Shown here: one piece after another, positions 1 to 5,665 of the stretch
How positions within the stretch are numbered: the stretch's first letter is position 1
Layout of the letters: every line of letters begins with the position of its first letter
Origin: Candidatus Sulfotelmatobacter sp.
Lineage (GTDB): Bacteria > Acidobacteriota > Terriglobia > Terriglobales > Acidobacteriaceae
Reading direction: 5' to 3'
Assembly: GCA_030037515.1 (NCBI GenBank)
Contig: JASHRE010000124.1
Location: forward strand, 1 to 6,420
DNA length: 6,420 nt
The notes under the pieces: model-generated
Databases searched by the model: none
What the model was told of the DNA's origin: nothing
Seen by the model: the letters and a program-made list of their open reading frames with translations, nothing else
Translations under genes and position numbers: made by a program

Positions 1-1117
1 GACGCACGTTGTTGTCGATCCATTCGCCGATCTGGCGGGCTCCGTATCGCTTGAAGCTCATCCATACCTTCAGGCCGCGAAAACGGCGCGACTGCTCCAA
101 GCCATGCACGTAGTACTGATAGCGCTCATCCGTCTGGTCGAGTTCGTCCGTCAAATAGGAAGGTTTGATGCCGAACGATGCTGTGAGCCGTTCTTGATCT
201 TTAACCAGCACAGCCCCAGCATCAAGCGGAGCATAGAACCACTTGTGAGGATCGATGGTGATTGAATCGGCCAGCTCAAGCCCTCGATCTCGCATCGGCC
301 ATTCGTGCGAGAGCAACATGCCGCCGCCGTAGGCCGCATCCACATGCAGCCACATTCGTTCACGATCCGCGATCCGACGCATCGTGGGAATGTCATCCAC
401 GGCACCGGTGTTCGTAGTTCCGAACACGCCCACGATGCACACCGGACGAATTCCATTGTTCTTGTCTTGTGCGATCGCCTCCTCCAGCGCATTGATCCGC
501 ACCTGAAAATTCGGGTCGGTGGGCAGCGTGCGCAGTGCACTTCGACCAAGGCCGATGCAATCCACGGCCTTGTCAAGGGAAACGTGGCGCTGTTCGGAGA
601 CGTACACCGCGCAGCGCTCACGAATTCCGTCGTGCTGCGCGCGGTCGCATGTCACGGCGTCGCGTCCGACTTTCAAGCCGATGAAGTTGGCCATCATTCC
701 GCCGCTCATGAGATTCCCGCCGGCTTTCGGGCCGTACCCGCATAAATTGGTAAGCCAACGCACCACCCGGCGCTCCATTGCGACAGCGGAGGGGCCGATT
801 GAGTAGGCGCCTACGTTCTGATTAAGGGCGGAGCAGATGAAATCCGCAATGATACCCACTGGATTGGGCGACGGGGTGATCAGGCCCATGTACCCTGGAT
901 GGCCGACATTGGTGCAGTAGGGGAAAAGTTTGGTCTTAAGCTCGTTCAAAACGGTATCCGCTGGACTCGGATCCCGCGGCAGCGGCTCAGCAAACAGAGC
1001 GTTGGTCGTTCGCGGTTCCACGTCCGGAAAGACGCGTTTCTCCTCTATGTGACCGAGATAGTCGGCCAGCAGATCCACTACCCGATGCCCAACGTCACGA
1101 AATTCTTTCTCGTCCAT
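1..1117 (-). CDS. PLP-dependent group II amino-acid decarboxylase (aromatic-L-amino-acid type), 3'-partial
   Basis: This is a cytosolic pyridoxal-phosphate enzyme expected to remove the alpha-carboxyl group of an amino acid, giving an amine and CO2. The frame is open from ATG at 1117 to the window edge, giving 372 codons; the family is usually about 470 residues, so roughly the last 100 are missing. Visible landmarks, in order: 'NVGHPGYMGLITPSPNP' near residues 70-85, then 'ALNQN'; 'MSGGMMANF' around 137-145 (cofactor phosphate region); His178 in 'EQRHVSLDKA', where the family has the ring-stacking His; 'GTTNTGAVDD' from residue 233; 'HVDAAYGG' with Asp260, which pairs with the pyridine nitrogen; and 'DPHKWF' with Lys292, the Schiff-base lysine. 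All catalytic landmarks present in this portion are intact. The start is supported by a GGAG at 1125-1128, seven bases upstream. The substrate (Tyr, Trp, Phe, DOPA, Glu or other) cannot be decided from sequence alone. Confidence 0.95.
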   Translation of the reverse strand, partial: MDEKEFRDVGHRVVDLLADYLGHIEEKRVFPDVEPRTTNALFAEPLPRDPSPADTVLNELKTKLFPYCTNVGHPGYMGLITPSPNPVGIIADFICSALNQNVGAYSIGPSAVAMERRVVRWLTNLCGYGPKAGGNLMSGGMMANFIGLKVGRDAVTCDRAQHDGIRERCAVYVSEQRHVSLDKAVDCIGLGRSALRTLPTDPNFQVRINALEEAIAQDKNNGIRPVCIVGVFGTTNTGAVDDIPTMRRIADRERMWLHVDAAYGGGMLLSHEWPMRDRGLELADSITIDPHKWFYAPLDAGAVLVKDQERLTASFGIKPSYLTDELDQTDERYQYYVHGLEQSRRFRGLKVWMSFKRYGARQIGEWIDNNVR

Positions 1118-1124
1118 GAGTCGT

Positions 1125-1128
1125 CTCC
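1125..1128 (-). promoter_or_regulatory. Ribosome binding site of the decarboxylase
   Basis: On the minus strand a GGAG lies seven bases before the ATG at 1117. The protein N-terminus that follows (MDEKEFRDVGHRVVDLLADY) looks like the normal start of this decarboxylase family, so this site supports the chosen start codon. Confidence 0.6.
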
Positions 1129-1319
1129 AGGGTCTAGTTTAGGTGGTGATTTCGACGATGGCACTCCGGTTATTGCTTTCGAGTAGCCTTTGATGATCGA
1201 ACCCCGATCCCCGATTCCCTCGTTTATGTGCGGCCTCGACTTCGGAAGGTATTTCCCCAACCTGCCGAAAGGGATACGATAAAGTCGCTTTGTCCGCAAC
1301 ACACGGCATCCCATTTTCC

Positions 1320-3776
1320 ATGCAATCGCTGCGACAAGATGTTCGTTATGGGCTGCGACTGATCAAACAGCATCCCGGGTTCGCTCTTGTGACGGTGCTG
1401 ACGCTGGCGTTTGGCATAGGCGCAAATACCGCGATTTTCAGCATTCTCGATGCACTTCTGCTGCGCAGTCTTCCGGTTTGGCGGCCCCACCGCCTGCTGG
1501 AGGTGGCTGCTATCTACCGTAACGGCGCGAAGGTGCCGTTTTCCTATCCCACTTTCGAAGAACTGGAGGACAACCAAAAAGTTTTCTCCAGCTTGTTTGG
1601 ATGGACCGGGACCACCGACCACAATGTGGAAATTGATGGAGTCCTGTCTCGCGACAGCATACGCAGGGTCACCGGAAATTACTACAGCGGTCTGGGCGCA
1701 ACGCCTCTTCTTGGAAGGCTCATCGCGCCCGAGGACGTTGAGACTTCTGGGGGAGCGGTGGCCGTGATCGGCTATGAATTCTGGGGCCAGCGGTTCGGTC
1801 GTGATCCAGGAATAATCGGAAGGGTGATCCGCATCGAAGGCTCCCCGTTCACGATCATCGGCGTGAGTCGAAAGTGGTTCGCGGGTATGACCCCAGGCAA
1901 CGCGCCGGACATCACAGTCCCGCTCACGGCTAAGCCTTTTCCGGATCTCACAACAGAGCGGTCGCTGTTATGGATCTTCGTCACGGGACGACTGCGAGAC
2001 GGCATCACGATCGGTCAGGCCCGCGAACAACTGCGATCATTCTGGCACCAAGCACTTGTGGCGACGGCGCCCACCACGGCTCCCGGTCAGCGGCTGCAAT
2101 CCTGGTTAGGGATGGGTCTGGAGACGAATCCCGCCGCCACCGGGATCAACGCCGATCTGCGCGAACATTTTGAGCGCCCTCTACACCTTCTGGTGGGGCT
2201 GTCTGGTCTCATCCTGCTCGTGGCTTGCGTCAATTTAGCAAACCTGACGTTGGCGCGAGTCGTCGCCCGTGCTCGCGAGATGAGCGTGCGCGTGGCTGTG
2301 GGAGCGACCCGGCTGGGACTTGCCCGACAGTTGTTAACCGAGACCCTGTTGTTGTCGGTAACCGGAGGGCTGCTTGCATTTGCTTTTGCAATTTGGGGCA
2401 GCCGTTTACTGATGGCGACGATTGCCGGCGGATTGCGCCCTCCCGTTGTCCTGGACCTGCGACCGGACTGGCGGATTTTCTGCTTTACTGCGCTCGCCGC
2501 AATTGGAACAGCGGTGCTGATCGCGTGTGTACCCGCATGGTATACGACGTATCAGCGCCCCGGCGATGCTCTGCGCGCCGACGAACGAACGCTGACCGGC
2601 GGGGCTGGAGTTTTGAGCAAGTGCCTCATTGTCACGCAGGTCGCTTTGTCGCTCGTCTTGGTTTTTGGCGCAGGACTTCTGCTGCAGACATTGGCGAACT
2701 TGCGCAAGCTCGATCCGCAGTTCGAAAGAGCGAGCGTACTTGAGCTCGATCTGAATCCTCGGCCGGTGAGGATCAAGAACGTCGGCATGAACAGCTATCG
2801 CAAGCAAATGATCGACGCGGTGGCGAACATACCAGGCGTCATATCAGCGAGCTTTGCGAGCGTCGACATACCGGTGGGGGACAGCGCATGGAAGGACACG
2901 GTCTCGACATCGGCTCTGGATTCTCCCGCCGATGCTGCGCGGCTGGCGACATTTATAGCAGTGTCGCCGGGATTCTTCCGGACGCTCGGAATTCCGGTCC
3001 TTTACGGCCGCGATTTCGATTGGGCCGACGACGAGAAGCATCCGCACGTCGCGATCGTCGACAGCAACCTTGCGCGGCGCCTGTTCCCTTCCGGGGACGC
3101 GCTCGGCAGGCGCGTGCGTTTCGGAATCAGACCCGAACTGCAGGACCTCCAAATCATAGGCGTCGCGCGCAGTGCCCGCCTCGTCGACTTTCGCGATCCC
3201 GATGCGTTCGCTCTCTACATACCTTCCCTGCAGGATCCGGATCGCTCAGGAAACCTTTTCGTCCGCTCGGACCAACCGGCCGCAACCATGAGATCAGTGC
3301 AGAGCGAGATTCAATCGCAAGGTCGGGAGTACTCGACCCGGGCCAAGACCCTGGTGCAGACAAGTGAGCAGGCTTTGGTCGAAGATCGCGCAACGGCTCT
3401 GCTCTCGACGTTGTTCGCGGGACTCGCACTGCTTCTGGCGGGCATCGGATTGTTCGGCCTCGTCTCTTACGGGGTAACGAGGCGAACTCGGGAGATCGGG
3501 ATACGAATCGCCCTGGGAGCGCAACCAGGACTCATTGTGAAGCTGATCTTGCGCGAAGGAGTTGTGCTCAGCATCATCGGAATTATGATCGGCATACCGT
3601 GCACGATCACCGCCACTCGCCTCATCGCACATATGTTGTTCGGCGTCTCGCCGGCCGACCCATTGACTTTCCTAGTCTCAGCCGCCCTGCTCTCGACCGT
3701 CGGGGTGGTTGCTGCATATTGGCCGGCACGCCGCGCAACCAGGATCGATCCCATCGTGGCGCTGAGGTGCGAGTAG
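1320..3776 (+). CDS. ADOP-type orphan ABC permease (MacB/FtsX family, duplicated)
   Basis: An 818-residue inner-membrane protein of the FtsX/MacB permease superfamily, in the duplicated form called ADOP (acidobacterial duplicated orphan permease). Its substrate is unknown; relatives work in mechanotransmission, lipoprotein transport or export of small molecules and peptides. It has two halves. Half one: membrane segment 21-43 ('VLTLAFGIGANTAIFSILDA'), extracytoplasmic MacB_PCD-like domain about 60-280, then segments about 287-309, 341-362 and 386-405. Half two: segment 434-457, extracytoplasmic domain about 465-690, then segments about 692-715, 747-768 and 781-800. Each half carries the cytoplasmic loop motif ('REMSVRVAVGAT' at 319-330, 'REIGIRIALGAQ' at 724-735) expected to touch an ATPase. 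The C-terminus 'IDPIVALRCE' is the usual family ending. ATG 1320 is chosen because 'MQSLRQDVRYGLR' is the typical family start; an in-frame TTG at 1290 would add ten untypical residues. Neither start has a good ribosome binding site. There is no ATPase or PadR-type regulator gene in the window, consistent with an orphan. A TACGAT at 1275-1280 could be a -10 box, but no good -35 goes with it. Confidence 0.95.
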   Translation: MQSLRQDVRYGLRLIKQHPGFALVTVLTLAFGIGANTAIFSILDALLLRSLPVWRPHRLLEVAAIYRNGAKVPFSYPTFEELEDNQKVFSSLFGWTGTTDHNVEIDGVLSRDSIRRVTGNYYSGLGATPLLGRLIAPEDVETSGGAVAVIGYEFWGQRFGRDPGIIGRVIRIEGSPFTIIGVSRKWFAGMTPGNAPDITVPLTAKPFPDLTTERSLLWIFVTGRLRDGITIGQAREQLRSFWHQALVATAPTTAPGQRLQSWLGMGLETNPAATGINADLREHFERPLHLLVGLSGLILLVACVNLANLTLARVVARAREMSVRVAVGATRLGLARQLLTETLLLSVTGGLLAFAFAIWGSRLLMATIAGGLRPPVVLDLRPDWRIFCFTALAAIGTAVLIACVPAWYTTYQRPGDALRADERTLTGGAGVLSKCLIVTQVALSLVLVFGAGLLLQTLANLRKLDPQFERASVLELDLNPRPVRIKNVGMNSYRKQMIDAVANIPGVISASFASVDIPVGDSAWKDTVSTSALDSPADAARLATFIAVSPGFFRTLGIPVLYGRDFDWADDEKHPHVAIVDSNLARRLFPSGDALGRRVRFGIRPELQDLQIIGVARSARLVDFRDPDAFALYIPSLQDPDRSGNLFVRSDQPAATMRSVQSEIQSQGREYSTRAKTLVQTSEQALVEDRATALLSTLFAGLALLLAGIGLFGLVSYGVTRRTREIGIRIALGAQPGLIVKLILREGVVLSIIGIMIGIPCTITATRLIAHMLFGVSPADPLTFLVSAALLSTVGVVAAYWPARRATRIDPIVALRCE

Positions 3777-3836
3777 AACGCGGCCCAGTTTTCTCACCGC
3801 CGATTGCGTTTGTTGGCCATGGAGAATTTCCGATTG

Positions 3837-3855
3837 CACCGATATTGTCTCGGTG
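3837..3855 (+). terminator. Possible hairpin downstream of the permease
   Basis: CACCGA (3837-3842) and TCGGTG (3850-3855) form a perfect 6-bp stem with a 7-base loop, 60 bases after the permease stop codon. Its position suits a 3'-end structure, but no T-run follows it, so it is not a classical intrinsic terminator. It could equally be a chance stem. Confidence 0.3.
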
Positions 3856-3903
3856 TTAGTTGGAGATCCCGAAGCAATGGGGAGTCGCGTGGGCCGGGGT
3901 AGA

Positions 3904-3952
3904 GCCGAGGCGCGCGCCCTTGGTCGTCGAGACCAAGTCAGGTTTCCTCGGC
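3904..3952. repeat. Nested two-stem inverted repeat (structured element)
   Basis: An outer perfect 7-bp stem, GCCGAGG (3904-3910) with CCTCGGC (3946-3952), encloses an inner perfect 7-bp stem, CTTGGTC (3919-3925) with GACCAAG (3931-3937), closed by a 5-base loop. The two stems are separated by equal 8-base internal loops on each side. The base of the structure could extend by pairing GGG(G) at 3896-3899 with the Cs at 3953-3955 across a small bulge. The nine-base word CGAGGCGCG at 3906-3914 recurs at 3962-3970, so CCTCG at 3946-3950 could pair with either copy. This may be a structured RNA, a 3'-end structure for either convergent gene, or a palindromic repeat element; the sequence does not decide. 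Confidence 0.5.
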
Positions 3953-4067
3953 CCCCTACATCGAGGCGCGTTACCTCTTCCTCGCACCGTTTGGCCCGGC
4001 GCAGGCGCACCCTGGTCTTCGAACGAAATCGGCTGCCGCAGAAACCGCGTGTTATAGCTCAAAAGGT

Positions 4068-4098
4068 CGGCAACGATCCCGAGCTTGATGTCGTGCCG
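4068..4098. repeat. Imperfect inverted repeat in the convergent gap
   Basis: CGGCAACGA (4068-4076) pairs with TCGTGCCG (4091-4098) to form eight base pairs with one bulged A (4072) and a 14-base loop. It lies between the two converging genes and may belong to the same structured element as the nested hairpin upstream. A single stem of this size can occur by chance. Confidence 0.3.
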
Positions 4099-4338
4099 GC
4101 CCGTGCCACTGCTGCAGTTTGGGGACTCGGGGCGATGTGCCCGCTCAGACAGGTTGGGGGAAGCCATAAGTCTCGCGGCGGCTCTAGTTATTGTGAATCT
4201 TCGTTTCGTGGGATTGTTCCTCCGGTCTGTAGAGTTTTCGCTTTTGTCCCTATCGCGCGCTCGGAATAACAAGCATGCCTAAATCAATCCTCAATCACTT
4301 CTTGCATTGCTTATGCTGGAGGAAAGCCGCGTTTATTA

Positions 4339-4362
4339 GACTTGCCAAATCTCCACCAAGTC
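4339..4362 (-). terminator. Possible hairpin after the exported-protein gene
   Basis: GACTTG (4339-4344) and CAAGTC (4357-4362) form a perfect 6-bp inverted repeat with a 12-base spacer. On the minus strand it begins about 10 bases after the stop codon of the 231-residue gene. The downstream side reads TAATAAA rather than a T-run, so an intrinsic terminator is only weakly supported. Confidence 0.25.
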
Positions 4363-4371
4363 CTCCCATAG

Positions 4372-5067
4372 TCAGTGCTTGTGGGAGTCGCCAGAGGAGC
4401 TATCCTGCGACGGCTTTTGCGCGGCTACCACAATCAGCGCTTCCGGCGACCCCGGCACCGTAAGATAAGGCACCATTGTGGGCGATATCGAATCATATCC
4501 CAGGTCTTGCGCGGTCTTGTAGGGCGCATAAAACATCAAGTGCGGGGGCACGGTACCCCACTTCTTGGCGTTGGAATCGTAGAAGTAGTTTTCGCTCGAC
4601 ATCATGTAAAGGAAACCCGGCCCGGGCGCTGTGAAGCGGCCATCCTTATATCCCTTCGCGATGTCATCCTTGATCTCTGCCTCTGACTTGCCCTGTGCCC
4701 GCATTTCTTCTCTGTGCATGTAATCGAGCATCAGAGTTCGGCTACCTTCTGCGTCGAAGCACGCCGGCGCCGCCGAAACCTGCATTGCTTCCTTGAACGA
4801 CCGCTCGACCAAACAACTGAAGCCGTTAGTGCCCTCGCGAACTTTCTCGTAGCCTTGGCGCCCCAAAATATAAACTGTGGCTTTACTCGATACGCCGGCT
4901 GGGGCCGCGCTCAATGCCAGTTCGATCTGCCGCTCGCGCGGCGTGGAAGCAGTTACTAAGTATTCTGATGGGTCCTTGGGCCTGTCTTGAACTGCCGCAC
5001 TGCCGGATAGGGCGGCGACTGATAGGACGCCCGCCAAAGTCGTTTTCCTCCATCCCATAAGCTTCAT
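4372..5067 (-). CDS. Small exported protein of unknown function (231 residues)
   Basis: The function is not recognised. The N-terminus has basic residues (KLMGWRK) then a hydrophobic stretch (residues about 10-24) ending in SGSAA, a Sec signal peptide with likely cleavage near residues 24-26. There is no lipobox Cys, so the mature protein should be free in the periplasm or secreted. The mature part holds 'ATVYILGRQGYEKVREGTNG' (63-82), Cys85 and Cys103 (the latter in 'PACFD') that could form a disulfide, a charged helix (about 115-142), a 'GPGFLYMMSS' segment (149-158), 'VPPHLMFYAPY' (173-183), and a Ser/Asp/His-rich tail ending SHKH. This order (LG..G...REGTNG, PxCxD, then a 'PPHLM' block) recalls secreted hypothetical proteins I associate with Acidobacteria; that link is from memory. 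The ATG at 5067 is supported by a strong Shine-Dalgarno. It follows a truncated paralogue in the same orientation and probably shares its transcript. Confidence 0.85.
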   Translation of the reverse strand: MKLMGWRKTTLAGVLSVAALSGSAAVQDRPKDPSEYLVTASTPRERQIELALSAAPAGVSSKATVYILGRQGYEKVREGTNGFSCLVERSFKEAMQVSAAPACFDAEGSRTLMLDYMHREEMRAQGKSEAEIKDDIAKGYKDGRFTAPGPGFLYMMSSENYFYDSNAKKWGTVPPHLMFYAPYKTAQDLGYDSISPTMVPYLTVPGSPEALIVVAAQKPSQDSSSGDSHKH

Positions 5068-5074
5068 GTTCGTT

Positions 5075-5083
5075 TCCTTTCCT
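5075..5083 (-). promoter_or_regulatory. Strong Shine-Dalgarno overlapping an upstream stop codon
   Basis: On the minus strand AGGAAAGGA sits seven bases before the ATG at 5067. The TAG (5084-5082) that ends the shifted frame of the upstream pseudogene overlaps the first bases of this site. Ribosomes finishing that frame would stop on the ribosome binding site of the intact gene, so translational coupling in the ancestral arrangement is possible. Confidence 0.6.
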
Positions 5084-5494
5084 AAATCTTCCCGGACGCC
5101 CTCACATACTTGCCGACGAAAGGCAGGAGTCGCGGGGGTTGGTCTTTGTCAGGCATCGCATCTGAAATGGGGATGTAGATGATGCGTCCTTGCTCAAAAT
5201 CATCAATGGCGAACCTTGTCTGGCGCACTCCGGAGCTTGAACCAGACTTGCACCGTTCCTGCCTTCGCGGGCTTTCTCATGGCCCTTGGGGCCCAGAACA
5301 TAAACTGTGGCACGATTTGCGACTCCTTCCGGGCCGGTACTCAAAGCGATGGAGACCTGCTGGTGGCGCGGCATTGAAGCGAGCATGACTTTGGGCAGAT
5401 CCTCAAATGGGACTTGAGCGTGGGCAGCCGTTCGCATGGCCATGATTGACAGAGCACCCGCGACAGTCGTCACGATCCGTTTTTGCGGCTTCAA
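5082..5494 (-). pseudogene. Frameshifted, probably chimeric paralogue of the downstream exported-protein gene
   Basis: The start is TTG at 5494, with GGGGAG (5500-5505) five bases before it and an in-frame TAA just upstream that excludes an earlier start. The N-terminus is a Sec signal peptide (residues 1-27, ending 'AAHAQ', cleavage after AHA). Residues 39-81 align without gaps to residues 40-82 of the downstream protein, with 25 of 43 identical by hand count, including 'ATVY(I/V)LG' and 'REG.NG'. Similarity then stops. As read, the frame ends at 5102 after 130 residues, with a low-complexity tail and without the ~150-residue C-terminal part seen in the paralogue. In another frame, 5216-5085 encodes 44 protein-like residues ('GRIIYIPISDAMPD', then 'PPRLLPFVGKYVRASGKI') ending at TAG 5084-5082; this segment has no counterpart in the paralogue. 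The two frames differ by a net loss of one base or gain of two. The likely history is a deletion joining the 5' part of one gene to the 3' part of another, plus a frameshift. A genuine 130-residue protein is possible but less likely. Confidence 0.65.
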
Positions 5495-5531
5495 ATCCGC
5501 TCCCCTTTATTCGCCCGATACGAGATCTATC

Positions 5532-5550
5532 TGCGGGAAGCATACCCGCA
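5532..5550. repeat. Perfect inverted repeat in the divergent intergenic region
   Basis: TGCGGG (5532-5537) and CCCGCA (5545-5550) form a perfect 6-bp inverted repeat with a 7-base spacer (AAGCATA), about 40 bases upstream of the TTG start of the broken exported-protein gene. An AGATCT palindrome lies nearby at 5523-5528. It could be an operator or a leader hairpin on the minus transcript. No regulator can be named from the sequence. Confidence 0.3.
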
Positions 5551-5652
5551 ACCTGCCTGCTGTGGTTGACCATGTCTGTGGCAGGAGTGATTTTTGCGAC
5601 GAACCGAGGGTCTGGAGCGGCTGAGCGTAAACCGCCGAGCTGCCCTGAGGAC

Positions 5653-5658
5653 TAGAAT
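5653..5658 (+). promoter_or_regulatory. Possible -10 element directly before the kinase start
   Basis: TAGAAT matches the sigma-70 -10 consensus at five of six positions and ends seven bases before the GTG at 5666. Transcription would then begin at or next to the start codon, as in a leaderless mRNA. No recognisable -35 hexamer lies at normal spacing, so this is tentative. Confidence 0.25.
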
Positions 5659-5665
5659 ACGGATC

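Larger units (their letters stand above)
3777..4371. other. Convergent intergenic region, 595 bp, no supported gene
   Basis: This gap lies between the permease stop (plus strand) and the stop of the exported-protein gene (minus strand). Open frames of up to 138 codons exist on both strands, but none has a usable ribosome binding site, and the longest minus frame can start only at TTG (4272). A stretch of that minus frame around 3985-4120 reads like protein ('HDIKLGIVADLLSYNT') with GC-rich third positions, so a decayed gene cannot be excluded. The region is rich in inverted repeats, listed separately. I recognise no RNA gene, insertion sequence or transposase here. Confidence 0.6.

Noticed and set aside
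305..745. A 146-codon plus-strand open frame
   Set aside because: It lies antisense to the decarboxylase, whose catalytic motifs are continuous on the minus strand, and its own translation shows no family features.
1078..1314. Minus-strand open frames across the divergent intergenic region
   Set aside because: They overlap the decarboxylase start in another frame, lack a ribosome binding site and have no recognisable protein features.
1290..1319. TTG 1290 as the permease start
   Set aside because: It adds ten residues not typical of the family and has no well-spaced Shine-Dalgarno; ATG 1320 gives the usual family N-terminus.
3853..4269. A 138-codon plus-strand open frame in the convergent gap
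   Set aside because: There is no ribosome binding site, the composition is Arg-rich as in shadow frames of GC-rich DNA, and it overlaps the nested hairpin.
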